A DNA stretch of 38,594 bases from IMG/VR virus record IMGVR_UViG_3300027759_003481, positions 1 through 38,594 of that record; one strand, given 5' to 3'. Of this stretch, positions 15,290 to 23,074 are shown in pieces; position 1 is the first letter of the stretch; each line of letters starts with the position of its first letter. Both the position numbers and the translations under genes were made by a program. This stretch comes from a virus. Below the pieces are notes generated by a model. That model was not told where the DNA came from. It searched no databases and saw nothing but the letters and a program-made list of their open reading frames with translations.

Positions 15290-15739
15290 TTAAATTACAA
15301 TTGAGTTGTTTGGACGAGTAAGATTATAACTAATCGAACAGCCGTTTTCACCATCTTCTGACACTTCGATTATAACACAACGGTTGGGATATCGTGCAGC
15401 AATTTGGACATATAAGTCATCGGCAATCATTTCGCAACTCTTATAGTCTAAAGCTAAAACGGTATTCGCACCGCTATACAACGCTTCGAGCCATCGTTTG
15501 AACTGGATAAACTCAATGTCTCGGTCGTTGTGCCACACATCGATTGACACCCGGAAGTGAAATATATGACGATGAGGATTAGCAAGGAACGCAACATTGT
15601 ATTCATCGCTAGTATTTAACTTGGGATCCGTGGCTGCGGCCGGATAACAATGAATACCTTCCTTGCGGAACGTGACCCAAATCTGTCGACCTGCGGCCTC
15701 TTTGATGCGCTCAACTGTTTCTCTTTCTGCTTGTATCAT
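15290..15739 (-). CDS. T-fold (PTPS/QueD-like) protein, tentative
   Basis: The 149 residues show a distant 6-pyruvoyl-tetrahydropterin synthase pattern. NPHRHIFHFRVSIDVW takes the place of the H-G-H-x-Y-x-V strand, DIEFIQFKRWLEALY corresponds to the V-x-D-F-x-x-L-K helix, DYKSCEMIADDL to the P-T-x-E-N-x-A segment, and VIIEVSEDGENGCSISY to the final strand with its Glu. The zinc-histidine count and catalytic Cys are unclear. It lies three genes downstream of the DpdA-like gene with ATGA coupling, which supports a pterin or deazaguanine link. It could be a tailoring enzyme or a non-catalytic partner of QueD. A fold-level search would be needed to settle it. Confidence 0.45.
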   Translation of the reverse strand: MIQAERETVERIKEAAGRQIWVTFRKEGIHCYPAAATDPKLNTSDEYNVAFLANPHRHIFHFRVSIDVWHNDRDIEFIQFKRWLEALYSGANTVLALDYKSCEMIADDLYVQIAARYPNRCVIIEVSEDGENGCSISYNLTRPNNSIVI

Positions 15740-16062
15740 TTTTGCAATAACTCCATAGTTACAATTTTACCAATTGATTCGGATAAGTTTTCTTCGGGGG
15801 TAACAATATGTAATTTAACCCGAGATTCGTCTTTTTTGTAGTCGTACCATCTGGTCTCTATCAGTGTGCCGCCATTGACCTGCTGAACTTTAAAGTTAAT
15901 AGGATCTGGCAGATCTATACCGCCTGGACTATCATCAATATCACATTCTCTCAATGACACAGGTATTTTAGATTTAGATAATCGATCCGAGTGCGGTAAC
16001 GACCGCTCCTCGCCAACATCTACTAGAAAATTAAGCAATCGCTGTCTTAGCCAATTTTTCAT
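15736..16062 (-). CDS. Hypothetical protein in the dpdA operon (108 aa)
   Basis: I do not recognise this 108-residue protein. It starts with a basic helix (MKNWLRQRLLNFLVDVGEE), then a proline- and aspartate-rich stretch (ECDIDDSPGGIDLPDPIN), then a beta-rich half (VNGGTLIETRWYDYKKDE and VKLHIVTPEE) and a helical end. There are no cysteine clusters or membrane segments. It overlaps both neighbours by ATGA, so it is translated with the DpdA-like enzyme's operon. It may be an accessory factor for base modification, but only the location suggests that. Confidence 0.55.
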   Translation of the reverse strand: MKNWLRQRLLNFLVDVGEERSLPHSDRLSKSKIPVSLRECDIDDSPGGIDLPDPINFKVQQVNGGTLIETRWYDYKKDESRVKLHIVTPEENLSESIGKIVTMELLQK

Positions 16063-16574
16063 TGTATTACTTCGTCCTTGGTATATTTAGACCAGTCAGT
16101 GAACACCGATCGTTTTTGTAAGTTGTGTAGACTGTGACACCACACACCTGGATTGGTTGCGGCAAAATCCTTATCATCGATTTTGAGAGTGGCATTGTAA
16201 CCAAACTGTTTTATATAAGGAATTTTAACACTGATCATTGGAATAAAGTTATGGAACTCTACCAATGCGGATTCTAGTAAACCTTCGGCCTGTGCGTGAT
16301 CCAAATCAAGAGTGCATAACCATTTGTCTTCTAGGCAATCCTGGATCATCATTTCCCAGTCACGCCAAGCATCAGCATCATTGATCTCCAGTGCTGGGAA
16401 ACTTTGGTTAGCACCAAAATAGATATGTTCACAATCGTTATTCAAGGCTTCTTGACGAATAATTTGTGAATCTTGCACACCTACTACAAATAGTGTGCGT
16501 TTACCAAATGCAGGCGTGTGTTCTACTTCGGTTCCTACAAAGAAACTAATGTCTTTATGACCATCTCTGTTCAT
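16059..16574 (-). CDS. Hypothetical protein next to dpdA (171 aa)
   Basis: This 171-residue protein follows the DpdA-like gene with a one-base TAATG overlap. The N-terminus (DGHKDISFFVGTEVEHTPAF) and LFVVGVQDSQIIRQEAL suggest an alpha/beta fold; KWLCTLDLDHAQAEGLL and IPMISVKIPYIKQFGYNATL follow, and the end has NPGVWCHSLHNLQ. It carries no CxxxCxxC or CX14CX2C motif, so it is not QueE, and no PP-loop, so it is not QueC. The constant proximity expected of operon partners suggests a role with the transglycosylase, perhaps in substrate supply. No family is recognised. Confidence 0.6.
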   Translation of the reverse strand: MNRDGHKDISFFVGTEVEHTPAFGKRTLFVVGVQDSQIIRQEALNNDCEHIYFGANQSFPALEINDADAWRDWEMMIQDCLEDKWLCTLDLDHAQAEGLLESALVEFHNFIPMISVKIPYIKQFGYNATLKIDDKDFAATNPGVWCHSLHNLQKRSVFTDWSKYTKDEVIQ

Positions 16575-18298
16575 TATGCTTGATCTTGTTCTAATTGATC
16601 TAATCGGGCCAGTTGGTCCGGGCTAAAGTCTTCATCTAATTGTATACTATCTTCATCGGTGTTGTCAACATCAACTTCTTCAAATAAAGCATTGAATTGA
16701 CTGTGTGCATTTTTGGCTTTCTTACCTTTGAATCCACGAGTACCTACAATGTCCATCCAATAACGATCATAGTGTTCGATAATGGCTTCGGCTTCCTCAC
16801 GGTCTGGTGTGGCAAATATAGCATCCACAATGTCTTTGAATCGAGCATGGTCGCCATTTTGATTCCACATCATGGCTGGCCAACTTCCGTTATCATATTC
16901 ACGATTAGCCCGTTGTACCGCTTCAAGATGCATCCAAACATTATGTCCCATCAGCAACGCATAACTAAAACTGTCCCAACTTGTCTTGCCTTCTTTGCCA
17001 ATTTTGTTTAGCATGCCAGGTTGATAATAACAAACATCTTTCATCTGTAGTTGTAGACTGATTGGACTTTCATCAAAGTGATCAACCAACCCATCTGCTA
17101 CCACAGCTTGACCGTACGGACGAGTGTCAGTGCTATACTTTTTGTCGTCGGCGATAGGACTCATACGATAACACCACTTGTCGTTGTGTGGCAAATCAAT
17201 GTGGTGATAAACCTGTCCGTTGGCAGTGGCCAAGAACGGACTGGCACAGTCAAACGAGATTGTAAATGCTGGATTAACATACTTACGCACAGCACGTTGG
17301 ATGTCTGTTAGTAATACTGCCCACTCTAGTTTGCTTGTACCCAAGAAGTGCATCCAATCGTGAACACCTTCTTTGAGTAATCCATCGTGGCGTAGTGCCA
17401 CAAGTCTACGCAATACCAAATGAACATCACACATGTTCTGTCCGCCCATACTCCACCCATCGAAATGTGTGTCTGGATATAAGTTAGGGTCACAATAGTG
17501 TTTCATTGTGTCATACCAACGATCAGCGTCGGCATGATTGGCACCTTGTAGAACATTCAGCACTTTCATGCCACCATTCTTAGCACCTTTACGATGGCGC
17601 ATATAGTAATCATTGTTATACTTGGTGGCCGCTACTGCTTCTTCTAATGTTGTGATACCACATTTGTCGCTGGCATTTTTATCATGTATGACCCAGGTCG
17701 GAATATCAAGTGTCATGCCATAATCTGAAACACCATCCAACCATTTAACTACCGCCTCTCGTTTCTTCTGTGCAGCATCTAACAAGTTCTGGTAGTTCTT
17801 AACATGATCAATCTTGACATACTTTTTGTTGCCATTCTTATCGTGCTTGGGCGTTCCGTCTGGTTTAAGATCTAATACGTGTTCAACACCTTTGGCCTTG
17901 AGTTCGGCCATCTTAGCCACGACCTCGGGACTAGTTGGGTCACGCCATTCACCTTCCCATAAGCCTTTGGCAATTTGGAATCCACCCGAGTCGCCTAACA
18001 TAAGAGTACCTGGCTCACGATTACGAACCATGTCTTCAGACCAGTCCTGCCGAGTAAGATCCAAGTTGGCATGTCCACCCGAGTAAAGCGACCATCGGTA
18101 CGGAAACAGACCTTTGGCGCTGTTAAGCCAGTTCATCTGTTCCATGTCTTTTATTCCAGCAGGCATACGTGCCGGATCCACATAAGGACCATTCACAGGA
18201 TCACGTTGTTTGCCTATATAGGTAGCGTAGAAGCCCGAGATAGCTGGCAAGAACACAGCGTAATCGTTCTGCTTGGCAGTTAAGTTATCTTGGGTCAC
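16574..18298 (-). CDS. dpdA: TGT-superfamily transglycosylase, DpdA-like (7-deazaguanine insertion)
   Basis: This 574-residue protein has the motif order of tRNA-guanine transglycosylase. GDSGGFQIA (102-110) holds the first active-site Asp and substrate loop. LNVLQGANHADADRW (247-261) matches the G-x-V-Q-G strand, DGWSMGGQNM (280-289) the G-x-x-x-GG pocket, HFLGTSKLEW (317-326) the L-G-x-G strand, and FTISFDCASP (345-354) the nucleophile Asp (D350). The zinc CxCxxC motif of true TGT is absent and the protein is about 200 residues longer, as in phage DpdA enzymes that exchange G for deazaguanine in DNA. The start is GTG at 18298, overlapping the clamp stop as GTGA. Its place next to the clamp and polymerase suits DNA modification. 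Action on tRNA cannot be excluded. Confidence 0.78.
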   Translation of the reverse strand: MTQDNLTAKQNDYAVFLPAISGFYATYIGKQRDPVNGPYVDPARMPAGIKDMEQMNWLNSAKGLFPYRWSLYSGGHANLDLTRQDWSEDMVRNREPGTLMLGDSGGFQIAKGLWEGEWRDPTSPEVVAKMAELKAKGVEHVLDLKPDGTPKHDKNGNKKYVKIDHVKNYQNLLDAAQKKREAVVKWLDGVSDYGMTLDIPTWVIHDKNASDKCGITTLEEAVAATKYNNDYYMRHRKGAKNGGMKVLNVLQGANHADADRWYDTMKHYCDPNLYPDTHFDGWSMGGQNMCDVHLVLRRLVALRHDGLLKEGVHDWMHFLGTSKLEWAVLLTDIQRAVRKYVNPAFTISFDCASPFLATANGQVYHHIDLPHNDKWCYRMSPIADDKKYSTDTRPYGQAVVADGLVDHFDESPISLQLQMKDVCYYQPGMLNKIGKEGKTSWDSFSYALLMGHNVWMHLEAVQRANREYDNGSWPAMMWNQNGDHARFKDIVDAIFATPDREEAEAIIEHYDRYWMDIVGTRGFKGKKAKNAHSQFNALFEEVDVDNTDEDSIQLDEDFSPDQLARLDQLEQDQA

Positions 18299-19017
18299 TT
18301 GCTTTGTGCTGGAATAATGTATGTGTAAGTGGCCAAGCCTGAATCAACAGTGATCTGCGCCGCACCATCATCACTGATACGCATGACTTTGTCGCCGGTT
18401 AGATCCAAAATACTGATAACTGTTTTAATGGGCCATGACCATGTGCGTTTAAGGGTTCCTGTTACTCCTGGTTGGAATACAAAGTTACCAGCGTGTGTGC
18501 TATGATCGCCAAAGAAAAACTTGAGATCACCGTTTTCAGTTTTGGCTTGGAAGTTGACTTCTTCGGCATTGGCCTGTGCCTGCATCTTAAGGCGTTGAAT
18601 AGCGGCCACAGTTGGTTCAAATTCAATGTGCCAGTTGACGCCTTTAAATTTAACTGTCTTGGCTTTTTCAGTTACAATCTCACTGGCCATAAAACGATAG
18701 GTGTTTTTAAAATCCTTGGTGGCATTTTGAAAACTGATACCGTCGGGTTCACCTGTGGCTTTTTTTGTAACACTAAGTTCGGCGTTTTCTTTATACTCTG
18801 GCAAATTCAAAAGAATATTAAGTTTTGCCAAGTTTGGCATACCAAACAATCCAATAAACTCGGGCACCGGGTTGGCATACTTGCCCTCTACTACTACGCT
18901 ACGATCCTCGGCCACTCCAAAAATATCAGTCGTTTTGTCGTCACCTGTGATCTTAACCAGGTCGATGCAACCTAATTTTAATGTGTGTTCTACTAAGTCT
19001 AGTAAATGATCTTTCAT
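18295..19017 (-). CDS. Sliding clamp (gp45-like)
   Basis: The protein has 240 residues from the ATG at 19017, which has a strong AAGGAGAAA ribosome site; the open frame runs to 19065 but that end lies in the previous gene. IGLFGMPNLAKLNILLNLPEY (about 70-90) resembles the inter-domain segment of T4-like gp45 clamps, and the two halves both show the beta-alpha-beta clamp pattern (KGVNWHIEFEPT, KFFFGDHSTHAGNFVF). Clamps of this family form a trimer around DNA and tether the polymerase and late-transcription factors. The polymerase just upstream ends in a clamp-binding-like tail. A sigma70-like promoter precedes the gene. DpdA follows in the same transcript. Confidence 0.75.
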   Translation of the reverse strand: MKDHLLDLVEHTLKLGCIDLVKITGDDKTTDIFGVAEDRSVVVEGKYANPVPEFIGLFGMPNLAKLNILLNLPEYKENAELSVTKKATGEPDGISFQNATKDFKNTYRFMASEIVTEKAKTVKFKGVNWHIEFEPTVAAIQRLKMQAQANAEEVNFQAKTENGDLKFFFGDHSTHAGNFVFQPGVTGTLKRTWSWPIKTVISILDLTGDKVMRISDDGAAQITVDSGLATYTYIIPAQSK

Positions 19018-19036
19018 ATATTTCTCCTTGTGTTTG

Positions 19037-19065
19037 ATTATACGTGGTTTATTTAGATTTTGCAA
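19037..19065 (-). promoter_or_regulatory. Sigma70-like promoter of the sliding clamp/dpdA transcript
   Basis: The minus strand has TTGCAA (19065-19060), a 17-base spacer and TATAAT (19042-19037). The -35 lies inside the 3' end of the methyltransferase-like gene, and the -10 is 19 bases before the clamp ATG. The -35 matches consensus at four of six positions, so confidence is lower than for the other promoters. Confidence 0.55.
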
Positions 19066-20026
19066 TGGGTTTAGATAATATTTTTGCCAAACTTTGGCCG
19101 CCGCGCAACGAAGTTAACTCGCCGGGTTTTCGAAATTCTACCCAGACACTAGGCGAACCAGACTGGTGACAAAATATTTCTTTGAATCCCAAATAGTCGG
19201 CCCATCCTCTGACCAATGAGCCTGGTGTGTAACCAGTGATTCCTTGTTCGACTGCCTGCATGGCCATGTAACGATCGCAATCATTGAAAGTCATGGCCAA
19301 CACCCCACCTGGCAATAATTTTTGATAAATTTCTTCGAGATATATTTTTACCATGGCAAATGGACGGTAATCTAGATAATTGTAAGCCAAACAAAATCCA
19401 ATCTGTTGATCAGGCAATCGATTTAAAATTGGGTGATTAAACGATTCGTTGATTACATAAGGTCGTAATCTATTTTGATACACTGGGTTAAACTGTGCCA
19501 GTGTGGGCTCTAACAAATAATGACTTTCGTCTACTAGATACAACGGATCACTGGCTGTCATTTCGTATACGAACGGCTCCATCATTGGATGTATAATCAT
19601 AGCTGGGTGTTTCCAGTCGCAGTAATTGGCGACTCGGCTTTTTAACACTGATTCTGTTTCTGCATCTTTTCGAACTGATTTGTTACGATGTAACCCTAGA
19701 TATTCTTCTGTTTGGGAATAGTTGGTTTCAAGATATTTTTCATATTCAGTGTAATTCCGATGTAACCATGCTTGGCCTTGGTCTGAAATTAACCGTTGCA
19801 CTTCAGATTTTAATTCTAATAATTCTTCTTCGATACTGACAAACACCGATTGCAATGCATGATTTTTTTCTTTTAGCTCTTGTTGAAAACCTAGATCAAT
19901 TCCGGCATGCGGCACATCAATACGTTCAATAATCAACTCAAATCTACTACGAGATTCCAGTTGAAGATCTTGCATGGTTAATTCTTCCAGGCGGTTGTTT
20001 AAGCGTATTAATTCAATTAAATTCAT
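19049..20026 (-). CDS. Methyltransferase-fold protein with coiled-coil N-terminus
   Basis: The ATG at 20026 follows the polymerase stop by one base; an in-frame start at 20074 would overlap the polymerase. Of 325 residues, about 1-110 form helices with a likely coiled coil (KNHALQSVFVSIEEELLELK). The C-terminal part resembles a class I SAM methyltransferase: GFCLAYNYLDYRPFAMVKIYL, then KLLPGGVLAMTFNDCDRYMA, the usual P-G-G turn and strand. A clear motif I glycine loop is not seen, so SAM binding is uncertain. It lies between the polymerase and clamp, so it may act on DNA, nucleotides or RNA. It is not a typical adenine or cytosine methylase, as no DPPY or PCQ motif is present. Confidence 0.55.
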   Translation of the reverse strand: MNLIELIRLNNRLEELTMQDLQLESRSRFELIIERIDVPHAGIDLGFQQELKEKNHALQSVFVSIEEELLELKSEVQRLISDQGQAWLHRNYTEYEKYLETNYSQTEEYLGLHRNKSVRKDAETESVLKSRVANYCDWKHPAMIIHPMMEPFVYEMTASDPLYLVDESHYLLEPTLAQFNPVYQNRLRPYVINESFNHPILNRLPDQQIGFCLAYNYLDYRPFAMVKIYLEEIYQKLLPGGVLAMTFNDCDRYMAMQAVEQGITGYTPGSLVRGWADYLGFKEIFCHQSGSPSVWVEFRKPGELTSLRGGQSLAKILSKPIAKSK

Positions 20027-20027
20027 G

Positions 20028-22685
20028 TTACCACTCAAACAATGTTTGGAAAGTATTTTCTGTGTTGGTAGCACTGGCCAAGTCCCAATCTAACACGCCC
20101 AACAAATTATCTAATTTTTGATCCACTACTGTAGCCTCCATCTCGCTGTCTGCAAACGGAAGTTCTTTAAACCACTGTGGCAAATGTGTTTCGTCTGTGG
20201 GATATCCAATACTAGTCCATCCAAGTGGATTTTGTTTTAACTTGCACACAATAGTTTTCATTCCATCCACAATCTGCATTGAATACTTGTCGCCGTTCAT
20301 CCTACGCAGATTGTTCCAGTTCAGTGCGGCTCGCACATGTCCTGGCATGTTGGCTTTGCCTAAGCGTTCTTCTTCTTTACCATACTTGGTCAAGTTGTTT
20401 ACACGTTTAGGGCTACCTTTTTCCCAACCTGGCCGCTCTTTAAACACATATTTAAACTCACGAATCTTTTCAATAATATCTTCACGACTTGTGCCAACTA
20501 GCACCTCGTTAAGAATTTGACTTAAGAATTCTTGAATAACTTTAGGAGTATCACTGCGTTTAAGATCAAGACCCATGGCTTTTACTTTACCAGGGCTACC
20601 GTGTGTGTCTACACGTTTATTCTCTTTGTCATAATACATGACAGCATAACGTTTCTTGGTAATAAACAAGCCCTTGCTGGCAACAATCTCTCGACCACCT
20701 TTGATTACACTACCCATTTCTCTAGGCACATGAAATGCCTGTTCCATAAAGCCAGGAAAGCTGTCATTAACTTGATCAGCAATACTGTTGTATAATTGCA
20801 CAGCAATTTCTCGATTCCAAGTCATGTTGCCTGCTTCTATTTCTTTTTGCAATACTGGATATGCAGTAAAATAACACGAGTCTGTGTCACCATAAATGAT
20901 TGCTTCGCCTACATGATCATATTTGCCGGTAATACACTCGTTTACATGAGCATCCATGTGTTTAGCAATTGCACGACCAGTAAGAGTTGTGGATTGTCCA
21001 ATACGCTTGTCAAAGAAACGGCAACCAGGATTAAGAATAGCACCATACAAACTGTTCAAGTTAATTTTCTTGACCAGCTGTCGTTTGTCCCAGTATTCTT
21101 CATCTTCTGGATTTTTACATTCTTTGAGTTTGGCCTGCATTTCTTTACGTTCAGCATACCAACGCTTCAACAAGCCCGGAATAACTGCTTCTTTCTCGTA
21201 GGTAAAGATTGTGCCGTTGGCTGTGATCATCCAAGGACGATTGCTGTCAAAAATTATCTTCCATACGTCAGCGGCACTATGAACTGACTCTTCTCCGTCT
21301 TTCCAGTCAATGGTAATTTCTGTTCCAGGCTCTGTGGCCATTACTGCTTCGTATTCCAAACTGCCAAACAAGCCTTCCCATGCGCCAGCAAATGAACTGC
21401 CGCTACGCATCTTGTCACTGATATAGCGATCGGTCATTATAGGCCTAAGTTGTCCTACAATGGTCTCTGGGCCCATGTTAAGCGCACGAATAGCACTGGG
21501 ATATAGACTGTTAATGTCAATTGACCCTACATACTCATGGATGCCTTTCTTTGGAAATGCAACATAAGCACCAGCGGCTTGAGTGTCCTCGTCGCTGTAA
21601 CGTTCCTTACGATTGGGTACAACCATACCACGTTCATGTGCTTCGTTAATAATGGCCTGTTCAGTCACAGCCACAGCACCCATTGTTGTCTGTAGCAACA
21701 CGGTATTTTCATGTGCTAGTGTGTTGGCTAGATCTAAGAACTTTAACTTCTTGTCTAGCTTGGCGAGAATCATTGTATCTTGACGGTTGTATTCAATAAA
21801 CTTTTTAAAGTTTTGATTATACAATTGATCAAGAGTGCCCTCAAACACTGTTTTAGTTTCTTGTAGTTCGTATTCAGCAATGGCATCCAAGCTATAACTA
21901 TGACGCTCTTCATATGTGTATTTGCGATACAGTTGCATATAGTCCATATGCACACGACCAATCAAGTCATATGTTTCATTTTCGGCCCCAAAGCGTTCAA
22001 ACATACGCTTCTTAGGATATTGATTCCACAAGCAAAATCTACGGGTGTCGTCTTTGCTGAGAACACGGGTAACACGATTTACAGTATAAGGAATATCATA
22101 CCCCTCGCTGTTCCAGCCCGATATTGCATCAGCGTCTTCGATTAAATCCAAGAATGTTTTTAACATTTCTTCTTCTCGATCAAACACAATGCAGTTTTCA
22201 AATTCTTGGGCAATTTCGTCTGCAGTTGCACGACTCATGTGTTTGGGCGGAACAACCAAGGTGACCATTTGTTCTAGCCATTGCAGGTAAACTGAAACAG
22301 CAGTGATGGCATTGAATGGATCTGTAGTTGGAGAGAAGCCACGCTCGGGATCAAAGTCTACTTCAATGTCGAAGAATGCTACATTAAGTCGAGGACCATC
22401 TTGTCCTTTGTAGTTTTCTTCTAAACAACGAAAAATTGGATTGATATCACTCTCATACAGTTGCTTGCCCGACTGTATACGAATTTCTTTGCGAAACTCT
22501 TTGTTGTTGCGAGTGCTGAATCTTGAAACAGGTGTGCCGAATAGGCTTTGGAATTTACCACGAGGATCCTCGTAATAAAAAATGTAGTTGGCCGGATATT
22601 CCTGATAAACTCTGCGGCCATCCTTCCGTTCAACTACATGAATACGATCGTGTTCACGATCAAATAGTGCATCTACATAACTCAA
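20028..22685 (-). CDS. Family B replicative DNA polymerase (gp43-like)
   Basis: The 885 residues carry all family B hallmarks. The 3'-5' exonuclease motifs are FFDIEVD (104-110), SGWNSEGYDIPY (189-200) and EYNRQDTMIL (298-307). Polymerase motifs are DINSLYPSAIR (A, 390-400), KKINLNSLYGA (B, 539-549) and IIYGDTDSCYF (C, 596-606), with both metal aspartates present. The C-terminus, NTFQTLFEW, resembles the clamp-binding tail of T4 gp43. The frame begins with TTG at 22685, six bases after a GGAG site, and the sequence from MSYVDALFDR on looks like a gp43 N-terminus. A hairpin just before the ribosome site resembles the T4 gene 43 operator. It replicates the phage genome. Confidence 0.95.
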   Translation of the reverse strand: MSYVDALFDREHDRIHVVERKDGRRVYQEYPANYIFYYEDPRGKFQSLFGTPVSRFSTRNNKEFRKEIRIQSGKQLYESDINPIFRCLEENYKGQDGPRLNVAFFDIEVDFDPERGFSPTTDPFNAITAVSVYLQWLEQMVTLVVPPKHMSRATADEIAQEFENCIVFDREEEMLKTFLDLIEDADAISGWNSEGYDIPYTVNRVTRVLSKDDTRRFCLWNQYPKKRMFERFGAENETYDLIGRVHMDYMQLYRKYTYEERHSYSLDAIAEYELQETKTVFEGTLDQLYNQNFKKFIEYNRQDTMILAKLDKKLKFLDLANTLAHENTVLLQTTMGAVAVTEQAIINEAHERGMVVPNRKERYSDEDTQAAGAYVAFPKKGIHEYVGSIDINSLYPSAIRALNMGPETIVGQLRPIMTDRYISDKMRSGSSFAGAWEGLFGSLEYEAVMATEPGTEITIDWKDGEESVHSAADVWKIIFDSNRPWMITANGTIFTYEKEAVIPGLLKRWYAERKEMQAKLKECKNPEDEEYWDKRQLVKKINLNSLYGAILNPGCRFFDKRIGQSTTLTGRAIAKHMDAHVNECITGKYDHVGEAIIYGDTDSCYFTAYPVLQKEIEAGNMTWNREIAVQLYNSIADQVNDSFPGFMEQAFHVPREMGSVIKGGREIVASKGLFITKKRYAVMYYDKENKRVDTHGSPGKVKAMGLDLKRSDTPKVIQEFLSQILNEVLVGTSREDIIEKIREFKYVFKERPGWEKGSPKRVNNLTKYGKEEERLGKANMPGHVRAALNWNNLRRMNGDKYSMQIVDGMKTIVCKLKQNPLGWTSIGYPTDETHLPQWFKELPFADSEMEATVVDQKLDNLLGVLDWDLASATNTENTFQTLFEW

Positions 22686-22699
22686 ATTATTCTCCGTTT

Positions 22700-22715
22700 A
22701 TGGCCGGTTAGCCAT
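22700..22715 (-). promoter_or_regulatory. Hairpin upstream of the polymerase ribosome site, possible autoregulatory operator
   Basis: On the RNA, AUGGC and GCCAU pair to a 5-base stem with the 6-base loop UAACCG. The stem ends 4 bases before the GGAG ribosome site (22695-22692). T4 gene 43 is repressed by its own polymerase binding a small hairpin in the same place, with a loop that also contains UAAC. This is position and shape only. Confidence 0.45.
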
Positions 22716-22758
22716 GATTCATGTTCCTTACGGGAACGACTCGATTGTTGTAAAACAA

Positions 22759-22766
22759 TATTTATA
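22759..22766 (-). promoter_or_regulatory. T4-type late promoter box TATAAATA
   Basis: The minus strand reads TATAAATA exactly. It contains the TAA stop of the DsbA-like gene (22764-22762). The polymerase start is 74 bases downstream, so it could drive late transcription of polymerase and following genes. Confidence 0.45.
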
Positions 22767-23025
22767 GAGTCTTGCCTACGCTGGTTAGAATTGTTTCTAA
22801 CAATTCGTGATCCTGTTGTTCACGACCAAATTCACTCTTGTGTGCCAAGCGGATAGCTTTTTTAAGCACGTTGGGTTTGATATCCATTTCTTCAGCAATG
22901 GCCTTGACTGTATCATTGAGGCCACCTGTAAGAGTTTCAATTTCCATCATGACCTGCATACCTTCATTGATCACTTGTGTGAGTTTGGCCTGCTCTGCAC
23001 CGCTAAAAGTTCTATTGTTAGACAT
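22762..23025 (-). CDS. dsbA: DsbA-like double-stranded-DNA-binding transcription factor of T4-like phages
   Basis: The ATG at 23025 has a strong AAAGGAGA ribosome site; an earlier in-frame ATG at 23055 lies in the promoter. The 87 residues are helical and resemble T4 DsbA: LTQVINEGMQVMMEIETLTG, then GLNDTVKAIAEEMDIKPNVL and a basic KKAIRLAHKSEFGREQQD. In T4 this protein binds double-stranded DNA and influences late transcription. The D-I-K-P turn between helices fits a helix-turn-helix. It sits just upstream of the polymerase gene and has its own sigma70-like promoter, which suits an early regulator. The name should not be confused with the bacterial disulfide enzyme. Confidence 0.82.
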   Translation of the reverse strand: MSNNRTFSGAEQAKLTQVINEGMQVMMEIETLTGGLNDTVKAIAEEMDIKPNVLKKAIRLAHKSEFGREQQDHELLETILTSVGKTL

Positions 23026-23046
23026 GTAAATCTCCTTTGTTTTACT

Positions 23047-23074
23047 ATTATACATGATTATTTTACAAAGTCAA
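23047..23074 (-). promoter_or_regulatory. Sigma70-like promoter of the DsbA-like gene
   Basis: The minus strand has TTGACT (23074-23069), a 16-base spacer and TATAAT (23052-23047). The -35 hexamer contains the TGA stop of the upstream gene (23073-23071). The -10 is 21 bases before the ATG, leaving just the ribosome site. Confidence 0.7.

Noticed and set aside
16059-16574. Calling the 171-residue neighbour of DpdA QueE or QueC
   Set aside because: No cysteine cluster for radical SAM and no SGGxDS PP-loop for QueC is present.
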